DNA of 14,584 nucleotides from positions 1 through 14,584 of the forward strand of contig CAZOOA010000067.1 of NCBI GenBank assembly GCA_964581355.1, read 5' to 3'. Within the stretch, counting starts at the first letter, position 1. Each line of letters starts with the position of its first letter. Below the pieces are notes generated by a model, which ran no database searches, was not told the DNA's origin, and worked only from the letters and a program-made list of their open reading frames with translations. Of this stretch, positions 6,745-14,457 are shown piece by piece. The stretch is from CAZOOA01 sp964581355 (lineage in GTDB: Bacteria; Bacillota; Dethiobacteria; DTU022; UBA8154). Both the position numbers and the translations under genes were made by a program.

Positions 6745-9700
6745 TTGAGCTTTAATGCAGACAGGTTCCTCCTGCTAATGGAAAACCTGCCCGATGCTGT
6801 GGCTTCTTACGAAACAATATATGACGCTGCCGGTTTTCCCAGAGACTATGTCTTCCGGGAGATTAATTCTGCGTTTGCATCCCTTCTTGGGCTAAAAAAA
6901 GACGAAGTAATCGGCAAAGCCATTTCAGAGATCCTGCCCCGGGCAGATCATTTGGCTTCGGATTTTGACTGGATCCTGAAATATGAACATGTGCTGCGCA
7001 CCGGTGAAAAGCTGCGCTTTGAACAATACTTCTCTCAACTTAACCGTTATTATGATGTCACTGTGTACAGCGATCAGCCGGGCTGCCTGGTTGTAATCCT
7101 GCATGAAAACAGCGGGAAAAAGGAAAAGTTTGAACTGCTTTTGAAAGAAAGCAGGGAAAAGTATCGTCTTCTCGTGGATACCACCGATGATTTGATTTAC
7201 AGCCTGGACCTGGAAGGGCGCTTTACTGCAGTGAACTTGAGCCTTTGCCGCGCCCTGGGGCTTGAAGCCGGAGATATTATTGGAAAAGACTACCGGAACC
7301 TGGGGTTTGCCCCGGAAGTGACGGATTTCTGGCAAGAATTGCATCAGCAGGCTTTCACAACCCGAACGCTGGTGGAGGCAGAGCAAACAATCCCCCTGCC
7401 AAATGGCACAGAACGGACTTACGAAGTATCACTTTTACCTATATTTGATCAAGAAGACAAAATCAAGGGCTTCAGGGGCAGCAGCAGGGATGTGACCTAC
7501 AGGAAAGAGGTAGACAAGGAATTAAAAGACCTTACGGAACGCCTGGCCCTGGCCACTTCCCTGGCAGGCATCGGCATCTGGGAGCTGGATTTCACTACAA
7601 ATCAGCTCTTTTGGGACCAAAACATGTTTCGTTTTTACGGCATAGCCGAGGATGATTTTACCGGCACGGCCGAGGACTGGTTTACCGGAGTCCATGAGTA
7701 CGAACTGCCCAGGGTCCAGGAAGAGTTTGAGCTGGCCTTGACAGGCGAAGAGCCCCTGAATACAGAGTTCAGGGTCGTAAGCCCCGGCGGCGAAATCCGC
7801 AACTTAAAAGTCTTTGGCCGGGTGCATCTCCATGAAACAGAAGGCACCCCCCTGCGGATGATTGGGGTTAACTGGGACATTACGGAGCAAAGACAGGCGG
7901 AGAAGAAGGTATACGATTACACCATGGAACTGGAAATGCAGGGCCTGGAGCTGGACGAACTATATCAGCAGGCCAAACATGCCACCGAGGCCAAAAGCCA
8001 GTTTTTGGCCAACATGAGCCATGAAATCCGCACTCCCATGAACGTGATTATCGGCATGGCAGACTTGCTCTATGATACCGATTTGAAAGCAGAACAACAA
8101 GAGTTTGTATGCATGATCCGGGATTCTGCCGCTTCACTGCTGGAAATTGTTAATGAAATCCTGGATTTTTCCAAGATCGAAGCGGGTCACCTGGAGTTGG
8201 AGCCGGCTGAATACAATCTGGTCAATTTGCTGGAAATAATAGTTTCAACCCTGGCCTTCAAAGCCGATGAAAAAGATCTCGAGATGGTCCTGGACATAGG
8301 GCCCGGTGTCCCAACGCTTGTCTTTGGCGATGCCAAACGGTTAAGACAGATCCTCGTCAACCTGCTAGGCAACGCGATTAAATTCACAGACAACGGTGAC
8401 GTAATTCTCAGCGTGGAGAACCTGGATGGGGATGCTTGCACTGGCACAGGAGAAGAAATAATGCTATCATTTTCCGTCCAGGACACGGGCCCCGGTATCC
8501 CCCGGGACAAGCAGGATCTTTTATTCCAAAGTTTCAGCCAAGTGGATAGCTCCAGTTCCCGCAAATATGAGGGAACGGGGCTGGGTCTGGCCATCTCCAA
8601 AAAGTTGGTGGAGTTAATGAATGGCAATATAACCCTGGAAAGCGAAGTAAACCAGGGCAGCGCCTTTCGCTTCACTATCCCTGCCTGCCCCGTTGGCCAG
8701 CCGTCCTTTAAAGAACAGGCCAGCCCCGCACCATCTTTTTCCAACCTGAGAGCCCTGGTAATCGATGACAACCAGGCAAACCGTCTGATGCTGAAAAAGA
8801 CACTTGCCCGTTGGGGTTTTTGTGTGGATACAGCCCCCGGCGGCCTGGAAGGGCTGGAAGTACTCCGTGAAGCCGCTGGCTGCGAACAATATTTTGATTT
8901 GGTTTTATTGGACCAGCAAATGCCCGGTATGGATGGGTTTGCCCTGGCAGAGCAGATAGGCAGTGAGAATCTTTTCCACGGGCCCCTGCTGATGATGCTT
9001 TCTTCTGCGGAACTATATAATAACACGGCGCGCTTCCAAAAACTGGGCCTGTCCAGCTACCTGGTCAAGCCGGTCAGGCAGTCTGAACTGTTGGAGCGCA
9101 TCCTTAACTCCCTGGTGCTATCCGGGCCAAGCAAAAAGACGGCCCCGGGAGATCTGCCAGGCCATCAAGCTGGAGAATCAGCCGGTGAACCTGCGTCTCA
9201 GGTAGGCTCCCTACAGATCCTCCTGGTGGAAGACAAGCCCATGAACCGCAAACTGGCCACTACCTTGCTGGAGAAGAAAGGCTGGCAGATCACCCCGGCC
9301 CACAACGGCCTCCAGGCCCTGGAAATCCTGGCCACCAATCACTTTGACCTGGTGCTCATGGACATCCAGATGCCCGAACTTGACGGGATTGAAACAACCC
9401 GGCGCATTCGTGCAGAAGAAGCTTCAACAGGCAGGCATATCCCTATCATCGCCATGACCGCCCACGCCATGCAGGGCGACCGGGAAACCTTCATGGAGGC
9501 GGGAATGGACGGCTACCTTTCCAAGCCCATCGATTCAGAAAAACTCTACCGGTTGGTAGAGGAAACGGTTGCAGCAAACCAGCATTCAGATAATAACGCG
9601 CTCCGTAGCCAGGGAGAAACAATAAAACTTGCAGCAAATCTCACTCCGGAACAACAGGAATTTCTTGAGCGAGAAGTAATATCCATGCTGAAAAAGCTGG

Positions 9701-10008
9701 ACGGGGACAAGGAACTGCTGCAGGAAATGGTGGAGTTGCTGCTGGAAGATGCCCGGGGCGAACTGGAACAGCTGCGAACCCTGCTCGAAACCGGAAATCT
9801 TCAACAAGGGGCTGAACTCGCCCATGGAATTAAGGGTCAACTGGGCAGCCTGGGAGCCGAAATGGCCTTTGCCGCGGCCCGGGACCTGGAAGAAAGCATG
9901 CAGGAAAACCGCTTTGAAGAAACGACAAGATTTTTAGAAACCCTCGAAGAGGAACTGAAAAAGCTGGAGCTTTTTGTAAACCAGCCGGGCTGGCAGAAGC
10001 TGTTGTAA
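6745..10008 (+). CDS. Hybrid sensor histidine kinase: PAS x3, HisKA, HATPase_c, REC, REC, Hpt
   Basis: A 1087-residue multistep phosphorelay kinase, apparently cytoplasmic, since no signal peptide or membrane segment is seen. Domains: PAS about 11-118, 135-260 and 268-390, the second and third ending in typical DxT(Y/E) tails; a linking helix; HisKA with phospho-His H426 in SHEIRTPM; ATPase with N543 (NAIKF), DTGPGIP at 580 and GTGLGLA near 610. The first receiver has DD 674-675, acceptor D723 and K775. The second has ED 829-830, acceptor D873 and K927. The Hpt has H1027 in AHGIKG. All key residues are present, so the chain His-Asp-Asp-His is complete within one protein. The start is TTG 6745, 7 bases after GGAGGT (6732-6737); a TTG at 6739 is too close to that site. 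No response regulator with an output domain is visible nearby, so the final target is unknown. The PAS ligand is unknown. Confidence 0.93.
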   Translation: MSFNADRFLLLMENLPDAVASYETIYDAAGFPRDYVFREINSAFASLLGLKKDEVIGKAISEILPRADHLASDFDWILKYEHVLRTGEKLRFEQYFSQLNRYYDVTVYSDQPGCLVVILHENSGKKEKFELLLKESREKYRLLVDTTDDLIYSLDLEGRFTAVNLSLCRALGLEAGDIIGKDYRNLGFAPEVTDFWQELHQQAFTTRTLVEAEQTIPLPNGTERTYEVSLLPIFDQEDKIKGFRGSSRDVTYRKEVDKELKDLTERLALATSLAGIGIWELDFTTNQLFWDQNMFRFYGIAEDDFTGTAEDWFTGVHEYELPRVQEEFELALTGEEPLNTEFRVVSPGGEIRNLKVFGRVHLHETEGTPLRMIGVNWDITEQRQAEKKVYDYTMELEMQGLELDELYQQAKHATEAKSQFLANMSHEIRTPMNVIIGMADLLYDTDLKAEQQEFVCMIRDSAASLLEIVNEILDFSKIEAGHLELEPAEYNLVNLLEIIVSTLAFKADEKDLEMVLDIGPGVPTLVFGDAKRLRQILVNLLGNAIKFTDNGDVILSVENLDGDACTGTGEEIMLSFSVQDTGPGIPRDKQDLLFQSFSQVDSSSSRKYEGTGLGLAISKKLVELMNGNITLESEVNQGSAFRFTIPACPVGQPSFKEQASPAPSFSNLRALVIDDNQANRLMLKKTLARWGFCVDTAPGGLEGLEVLREAAGCEQYFDLVLLDQQMPGMDGFALAEQIGSENLFHGPLLMMLSSAELYNNTARFQKLGLSSYLVKPVRQSELLERILNSLVLSGPSKKTAPGDLPGHQAGESAGEPASQVGSLQILLVEDKPMNRKLATTLLEKKGWQITPAHNGLQALEILATNHFDLVLMDIQMPELDGIETTRRIRAEEASTGRHIPIIAMTAHAMQGDRETFMEAGMDGYLSKPIDSEKLYRLVEETVAANQHSDNNALRSQGETIKLAANLTPEQQEFLEREVISMLKKLDGDKELLQEMVELLLEDARGELEQLRTLLETGNLQQGAELAHGIKGQLGSLGAEMAFAAARDLEESMQENRFEETTRFLETLEEELKKLELFVNQPGWQKLL

Positions 10009-10078
10009 GCGATGGAGAACAACGCCCATTGCCGGTTTGGCCTGGCACTTCTTCAGCGCGAGATGAATGATGGTGTGC

Positions 10079-11185
10079 TTATTCATATAACTTCAACATG
10101 GCTCTAAGATTTTCCGCCAGGGCTTCCCGCAGCCATTCCGGCTCCAGAACCTCGACAGCCGTCCCCCAGCTCATCAGCCAGGGAATCATTTCGTTGGCGC
10201 CGGTCACAGTAAAGGTTACCTCTGCCTCTTCACCGGGCTGCATCGTTACTTCCTGGGAATCGTGAAAGCTGATGGAACGGAAGCGCTCGGCTATGCCTTT
10301 GGCGACTTTCAGCCGGACAATTTCCGCCCCTTGGGGAGCCTTATTATCGCAGGTCCAGACACCCCAGGCGCTGCTGTAGGTCTCGTGGAGATCAAAATGT
10401 TTGGGCCAGGTAAAAGCGCTGCCCTCCAAAACTTTGAGTTCCCTGATGTTGTCCAGGAGGAAAATGCGCCGTTGCTGCTGCAGGCGGCAAAAACCGACCA
10501 GGTACCAGTTGTTCAGGCGGCAGATCAATCCGTAGGGTTCGATTTCCCTGTCCGTCAGGGAGCCGTCATAGGAACGCAGGTACTTTAACTGGATTATTTT
10601 CAGGTGATGAATGGCCCGCATGATTTCTTTAATCTGCTGCACATTTTTCCCTGGGTCCTCGGGACCGTAGCCGGAAACATGTATGTGCTGCTCTATTTTC
10701 TGGAAAATATGCTGGTAGGCCTTTATCTTGGCCATCAGTTCCTGCATCTGTTCCAGGATAACTGACTGGAAGTATCCTTTTAACAAGCCCCGCTGCTGGG
10801 TATAAAGGCCCAGGGCCATGTGCAGGGCTTCGTTGACATCCACGTTGCTGGAAGGAAGCTGACCGCAGAAAACATAACGGGTTTCCCCTTGCTGGCGACG
10901 GGTCTGGATGGCATAGTGATCGGGGTTGGGTACCTGGACAGGCAAAGTCTCATCATCTTCATGATCATCAGCTTTTCCACCGTAGGCCAGGGGATCAAAG
11001 ACCAGGTTAAGGCGGCGGATGGTGCGGTAAATGGTTTTGTTACTGGGAACAGTACCGCGGGCCTCCCTGTAGGTCTCTTTGAGTTCTTCCATGGTTGCTC
11101 CTCCGTCAGGAGTTCTGGACATTACGGCCAACAGAATTTTCACCAGGGCTTCCGGGTAATCTTTCATCCGGGGGTAGCTGGACAT
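10079..11185 (-). CDS. WYL-domain transcription regulator (wHTH-WYL-WCX)
   Basis: A 368-residue DNA-binding regulator. The N-terminus (about 8-65) is winged-helix-like, with a recognition helix in PSNKTIYRTIRRLN. The WYL domain spans about 190-255 and contains the literal motif W227-Y-L in NNWYLVGF, plus the conserved REIEPYGL before it and RIFLLDNIREL after it. The C-terminal 285-365 (EIVRLKVAKGIAERF...EVTFTV) fits a WCX extension. WYL domains sense nucleic-acid or nucleotide ligands; many family members control defence genes. The start is ATG 11185, 9 bases after AAGGAGG; an upstream in-frame ATG (11239) lacks a site. It converges with the kinase and has no terminator I can see between them. 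Whether it controls the BREX-like operon about 6 kb away is open; family members such as BrxR are usually adjacent to BREX. Confidence 0.9.
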   Translation of the reverse strand: MSSYPRMKDYPEALVKILLAVMSRTPDGGATMEELKETYREARGTVPSNKTIYRTIRRLNLVFDPLAYGGKADDHEDDETLPVQVPNPDHYAIQTRRQQGETRYVFCGQLPSSNVDVNEALHMALGLYTQQRGLLKGYFQSVILEQMQELMAKIKAYQHIFQKIEQHIHVSGYGPEDPGKNVQQIKEIMRAIHHLKIIQLKYLRSYDGSLTDREIEPYGLICRLNNWYLVGFCRLQQQRRIFLLDNIRELKVLEGSAFTWPKHFDLHETYSSAWGVWTCDNKAPQGAEIVRLKVAKGIAERFRSISFHDSQEVTMQPGEEAEVTFTVTGANEMIPWLMSWGTAVEVLEPEWLREALAENLRAMLKLYE

Positions 11186-11255
11186 CTTTGCCTGCCTCCT
11201 TAACATAAAATTCTTGAAACTTGACCCAACTTGACTCATAAAGACAACTTATTTC

Positions 11256-11264
11256 ATAATACCA
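11256..11264 (-). promoter_or_regulatory. Extended -10 promoter for the WYL regulator
   Basis: On the minus strand TGGTATTAT, a one-mismatch TATAAT with TGn extension, lies about 70 bases upstream of the WYL start. No good -35 box at 17 bases. Confidence 0.35.
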
Positions 11265-11315
11265 TACTCAGTGGGACAAGCATATGTCAGCAAGATAATA
11301 ATTCTTGATCTTTAT

Positions 11316-11343
11316 TTTGTTTGTTTGTTTGTTTGTTTGTTTG
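11316..11343 (+). repeat. Tetranucleotide repeat (TTTG)x7
   Basis: Seven perfect TTTG units in the divergent region between the WYL regulator and the phosphatase, beginning about 50 bases upstream of the WYL -10 box and ending 4 bases from the stop of a possible small minus-strand ORF. Such tracts are prone to slipped-strand copy number change. Confidence 0.9.
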
Positions 11344-11347
11344 CCTT

Positions 11348-11503
11348 TCAAAACTGAGCCAGACGGAGATATAGCGAAGTAATCGTCTGTATGTATTTTT
11401 CAGGAACTTCAGCAGGCCAGAAGGCCTGTTCATAAATCCCCCGGGCAACATTCCTGTCCATCAAATTTGGAGGAACCCACAACCGGGCATTTTTCTTCGA
11501 CAT
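11348..11503 (-). CDS. Possible small protein, 51 residues, unknown function
   Basis: An open minus-strand frame from ATG 11503 to TGA 11348 giving MSKKNARLWVPP, then NLMDRNVARGIYEQAFWPAE, then VPEKYIQTITSLYLRLAQF. The residue mix (two Trp, three Tyr, ordered hydrophobics, charged residues between) looks protein-like, and the frame has no internal stop in a region otherwise full of stops. Against it: no ribosome binding site before the ATG, and the frame stays open for about 10 codons upstream, so it may be a remnant of a longer gene. It lies in the same direction as the WYL gene, 162 bases upstream. I do not recognise a family. Confidence 0.35.
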   Translation of the reverse strand: MSKKNARLWVPPNLMDRNVARGIYEQAFWPAEVPEKYIQTITSLYLRLAQF

Positions 11504-11549
11504 TAAATTACAGTTTTCGCTAAAGGAATTTTTTTATTTTTACAGAATA

Positions 11550-11564
11550 GTGATATATAATCAC
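11550..11564 (+). promoter_or_regulatory. Phosphatase promoter -10 box inside an inverted repeat
   Basis: TATAAT (11556-11561) is embedded in GTGAT-ATATA-ATCAC, a perfect 5-bp inverted repeat with a 5-base centre. The -35 position is only T-rich (TTTATT). It lies about 95 bases upstream of the phosphatase start. An operator covering the -10 box would suggest repression. Confidence 0.4.
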
Positions 11565-11658
11565 ATCAGTATACCATTAAAAACGAACCTTATTCAAATA
11601 TTGGCAGTTCGCGTCCATACTTTTGTTACAACTTTCCAGTGAAGAAGAGGTGTCTGGC

Positions 11659-13677
11659 TTGACACAGGGTGGAGCATTTAATAACCTGCAGGAACTACTG
11701 TTTTCTGACCGGGATCTAGCTTACAGTATCCTTGATTTGATCCCTGCCGGTATTTCCATCACTACTAATCAAAGATGTACAGAAATCCTTCATAACCGCA
11801 AGGGCGCTGAATTTTTCCGGATTCAGCCCTGGGAAAACCTTTCCCACTCCGCTTCTCCAAACCAGTCCTTAAAGCTATTCAAGGAGAACAGAGAACTCAC
11901 CCCGGATGAAATGCCCATCCAGCGTGCTTGCTGGAAAGGGGAAGAAGTGAAAGACGAGGAAATAATGCTTCTCTGGGAGGATGGAATACAAAAATATGCC
12001 AGCTTTAACGCCAGCCCCATTTACGGAAAGGGAGGAGAAATTATCGGGGCTGTTGCCTCGTTTAAAGATATCACTCAACGGAAACAAGTAGAACAAGATT
12101 TAAACACAACGGTGCATTACTTGGATTCGATATTAAAATCCATTCCCGACTTGATCTTTCGTTGCAACCGGGAAGGAATGATTTTGGATGTTATCGCCAT
12201 CCCTGATGAAAGTATCTTATACTTGCCTTCAGAAGAGTTCCCGGGAAAAAGGATTCGAGATGTACTACCTGCTGAGGTTGCAAACAAGTTTGAGGATGCC
12301 ATCGACCAAACACTATATTCTGGGAACCTGACAGTATTTGGTTACTCCCTTGAGGTTCCTGCGGGTTACCTGCACTTTGAAGCCCGAATTGCAAATCTTA
12401 ATCAGCAGGAAGTGATTTTACTGCTCGAAGATATAACCAGGCGCCAGCAAGCAGAAAATGCTTTAAAAGAGTCAGAGCAAAAATACCGGGAAATACTTTC
12501 CACCATGGAAGAAGGCTATTATGAAGTTGATCTGGCTGGCCATTTTATCTTTTTCAATGATTCCCTCTGCAGCATCCTTGGTTACACCAGTGAGAAATTA
12601 AAGCAAATAACCTATAAGAATCTCTACAAGTACCCCAAGGAAGTATTTAAAATATATAACCGGGTCTTTCGCACAGCAAAACCAGAAAAAGCTGCAGACT
12701 TAAAAATTATTACTGAAAATGGACAGACAAGATATATTGAAGTGTCCATATCTTTGCGCTGGGATGATGAAGGAAACCCTATCGGCTTTAAGGGTGTTGC
12801 CAAAGATGTCACTGAGCGTAAGGAATCCGAACGGAAACTAGCCGACTATGCCGCGGAACTTGAACAAATGTACAGCCTGCTGGATGCTGAGCTGGACAAA
12901 GCCCGCCAAGTCCACGAACGAACACTTCCCAAGCATTTTCCTGATATTGCAGGCATTTCCTTCGCAGCCCATTACCAGCCGGCTCGCAAGCTTGGCGGTG
13001 ACTTCTATAATCTGATTCAATTAGAAAACAAGCTGATCATCTACCTTTCCGACGTTACCGGTCACGGCCTGGAAGGAGCTTTGCTCAGCGTGTTTATCAA
13101 AGAGGTCATTAACAGCTATATAACCCTGAGAGGGGACAAGTTAAAACCTGCGGAGATATTGGCGCACCTGGACCAGAAGTTTCGAGGGGAACACTTTCCC
13201 GAGGAATACCTGATTTCCATTTTTATCTCTGTGCTGGATCTGGAGAGCTTGGAGCTTCACTATTCCGGTGCCGGCTTCCATACAGCTCCCCTGGTCCGAT
13301 ATGGCAACGGTTTATCGGGTGAACTGGTCGTTCAGGGGCTACCTGTTTCAGCAATTATTCCAGAAACTTTACGGGAGTTCCCGGAAAAAACCGCGATTCT
13401 TGATCCGGGTACGACCATCCTGTTTAGCACGGACGGGTTGGCGGAACAGCAGGCTCCCAAAGACCCCTTTGAAAAACGACTTTATACCGTTTTCCAGGAA
13501 AAAAGCCACCTCTCCCCGGAAGCCATTGTCCAGGCCATCAACGATGAATTTAAGCTTTACAACGATGGCCACCTGCAGGGTGATGATGACATTACCTTCT
13601 TAGTCATGCGGATTGACCCCATGTTGGTGTGTTTTAGAAATCCAGCGGGAATCCCCTTTTCCCCGTCCCGGTTGTAG
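11659..13677 (+). CDS. PAS-PAS-PAS-SpoIIE/RsbU-type serine phosphatase
   Basis: A 672-residue PPM/PP2C-type protein phosphatase with three sensory PAS domains (about 20-140, 150-270, 275-395), a coiled-coil linker (about 395-430) and a SpoIIE-like catalytic domain (about 432-650). Metal-binding motifs are complete: GGDFYN with D448, DVTGHG with D465, STDGL with D592 and GDDDITFLVMRI with D643/D644. Family members dephosphorylate anti-anti-sigma (STAS) proteins in partner-switching pathways; no STAS or anti-sigma gene is visible here. No membrane segment. Start: TTG 11659 with GAGGTG 6 bases upstream; an earlier in-frame TTG at 11623 has no site and would add 12 residues. The last 19 residues after the conserved domain (PMLVCFRNPAGIPFSPSRL) look unrelated to the family and lie next to transposase debris. 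Confidence 0.92.
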   Translation: MTQGGAFNNLQELLFSDRDLAYSILDLIPAGISITTNQRCTEILHNRKGAEFFRIQPWENLSHSASPNQSLKLFKENRELTPDEMPIQRACWKGEEVKDEEIMLLWEDGIQKYASFNASPIYGKGGEIIGAVASFKDITQRKQVEQDLNTTVHYLDSILKSIPDLIFRCNREGMILDVIAIPDESILYLPSEEFPGKRIRDVLPAEVANKFEDAIDQTLYSGNLTVFGYSLEVPAGYLHFEARIANLNQQEVILLLEDITRRQQAENALKESEQKYREILSTMEEGYYEVDLAGHFIFFNDSLCSILGYTSEKLKQITYKNLYKYPKEVFKIYNRVFRTAKPEKAADLKIITENGQTRYIEVSISLRWDDEGNPIGFKGVAKDVTERKESERKLADYAAELEQMYSLLDAELDKARQVHERTLPKHFPDIAGISFAAHYQPARKLGGDFYNLIQLENKLIIYLSDVTGHGLEGALLSVFIKEVINSYITLRGDKLKPAEILAHLDQKFRGEHFPEEYLISIFISVLDLESLELHYSGAGFHTAPLVRYGNGLSGELVVQGLPVSAIIPETLREFPEKTAILDPGTTILFSTDGLAEQQAPKDPFEKRLYTVFQEKSHLSPEAIVQAINDEFKLYNDGHLQGDDDITFLVMRIDPMLVCFRNPAGIPFSPSRL

Positions 13678-13696
13678 CCGTGCTTGATGTATTCAT

Positions 13697-13903
13697 TTAA
13701 CTCCCCATAAGAGGAGACAGAGCCGCTGCCTGCAGCGGGTCAAGCTGCTTGGAGGGGATGACTTCCCCTGTTTCAGGATCAAGTTTACCAATGCAGACCT
13801 TTGTGTTACGGGGCTGTTTCTTTTCCTTGTCCCAATAAGAAGTTGTTTCATAGACATAAGTGACACCAGTTTTCTTGTTTGTCTGATGACTGCGATATGC
13901 CAT
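13697..13903 (-). pseudogene. N-terminal fragment of an IS1634-like (IS4 superfamily) transposase
   Basis: A 68-residue frame: MAYRSHQTNKKTGVTYVYET followed by TSYWDKEKKQPRNTKVCIGK and LDPETGEVIPSK. This is the characteristic opening of IS1634-like transposases (YVYE..SYWDKEKKQ.R....CIGKLDP.TGE..PSK). Full proteins have about 500 or more residues with a DDE catalytic core; here a TAA comes at residue 69 and no core follows, since the phosphatase gene occupies the downstream DNA. Start ATG 13903, with GAGGGG 9 bases upstream; an ATG at 13912 is too close to it. It is almost certainly non-functional as a transposase. A free-standing small protein is a less likely reading. Confidence 0.6.
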
Positions 13904-13918
13904 GCAAAACATCCCCTC

Positions 13919-13938
13919 ATAGTTATAATTATAACTAT
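13919..13938. repeat. Perfect 20-bp palindrome before the transposase fragment
   Basis: ATAGTTATAATTATAACTAT is its own reverse complement, with a TATAAT box on each strand. It directly abuts the ribosome binding site of the transposase fragment. It may be the element's promoter/operator or part of its end. Confidence 0.7.
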
Positions 13939-14103
13939 TTTTGGGGGAATTACCAGGTATAATATTGCTAAAATGGGCTATTTTATTATGTTTTTAAGGT
14001 ATTCTAAGTATAAACTTGCGGGAATTTAGGATGCAAATGATTTTTTTCGTGATAAAGCATTAGAACATTCATTAATATCTCTATAGAATACCCTGGCAAC
14101 TAA

Positions 14104-14158
14104 GATAAAAAAGAGAGGATGCCTTTGTTTTAAAACGCAAAGCATAAACCTCTCTCTT
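14104..14158 (-). terminator. Rho-independent terminator-like hairpin, minus strand
   Basis: On the minus strand AGAGAGG (14155-14149) pairs with CCTCTCT (14118-14112), with an inner stem GCTTTG/CAAAG(G)C, followed by TTTTTT (14111-14106). Stem plus U-tract fits an intrinsic terminator for leftward transcription. A second short hairpin, TTGAGT-CTT-ACTCAA (14157-14171), adjoins it. No minus-strand gene is visible upstream within the window, so its client is unknown. Confidence 0.45.
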
Positions 14159-14357
14159 GAGTCTTACTCAAAATATATAGCAATACCTGGTATATCTGTT
14201 AAATTAATGGTTTGCAATATATCAAAATATGATTTTGTTTTTTTTTTAATACAACTATTTCTAAATAGTCAAGATATTCATTGTGCAGGCATTAATTTCG
14301 CTATAAAACTTCTCCTATGGCACTTAATGTAACACAGGAAAAACTAAATACTAAAAA

Positions 14358-14386
14358 TGGCAGAGAGAGTGGGATTCAAACCCACG
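14358..14386 (-). tRNA. tRNA-Ser 3'-end fragment (probable attachment site remnant)
   Basis: On the minus strand the 29 bases read as the T-arm, acceptor strand, discriminator and CCA of a serine tRNA: stem GTGGG/CCCAC, loop TTTGAAT, acceptor TCTCTCT, discriminator G (typical of tRNA-Ser), CCA. Compared with typical tRNA-Ser genes (recall), position 56 is T instead of C and the last acceptor base is T instead of C. No anticodon or D arm lies upstream, so it is not a working tRNA. Such 3' fragments are left when an element integrates at a tRNA gene. Confidence 0.6.
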
Positions 14387-14457
14387 GGAAGCGCAAACGA
14401 CTACTCAATTTCTATATTGATACTTTCAATGATTTCACTGCAACAAAGAGAGCGCAG

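Larger units (their letters stand above)
11186..11347. other. Leader and spacer upstream of the WYL gene, with short direct repeats
   Basis: Besides the promoter and TTTG repeat listed separately, the leader carries two copies of GTCAAGTT on the minus strand, 10 bases apart, about 30-50 bases upstream of the WYL start (forward AACTTGACCC and AACTTGACTC, within 11219-11237). A third partial TCAAG follows. The place and helical spacing suit autoregulation. Confidence 0.35.
13904..14357. other. AT-rich intergenic region with palindromes, no gene seen
   Basis: No frame with a ribosome binding site. It holds the 20-bp palindrome (13919-13938), two near-identical palindromic boxes, TTACCAGGTATAA (13950-13962) and ATACCTGGTAT (14183-14193), about 230 bases apart, and a terminator-like hairpin at 14104-14158. 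Confidence 0.5.

Noticed and set aside
8187..9026. Long open frame on the minus strand (279 codons) inside the kinase gene
   Set aside because: It lies wholly antisense to the HATPase and first receiver, whose motifs are all intact. No ribosome binding site; Ser/Pro/Arg-rich composition typical of a shadow frame.
11316..11343. CRISPR-like repeat
   Set aside because: Units are 4 bases with no spacers; it is a simple sequence repeat. No CRISPR array is seen anywhere in the window.
11411..11430. Hairpin CAGGCC-AGAA-GGCCTG as a terminator
   Set aside because: No T-run follows on either strand, and it lies inside the possible 51-residue ORF, so it may just be coding sequence.
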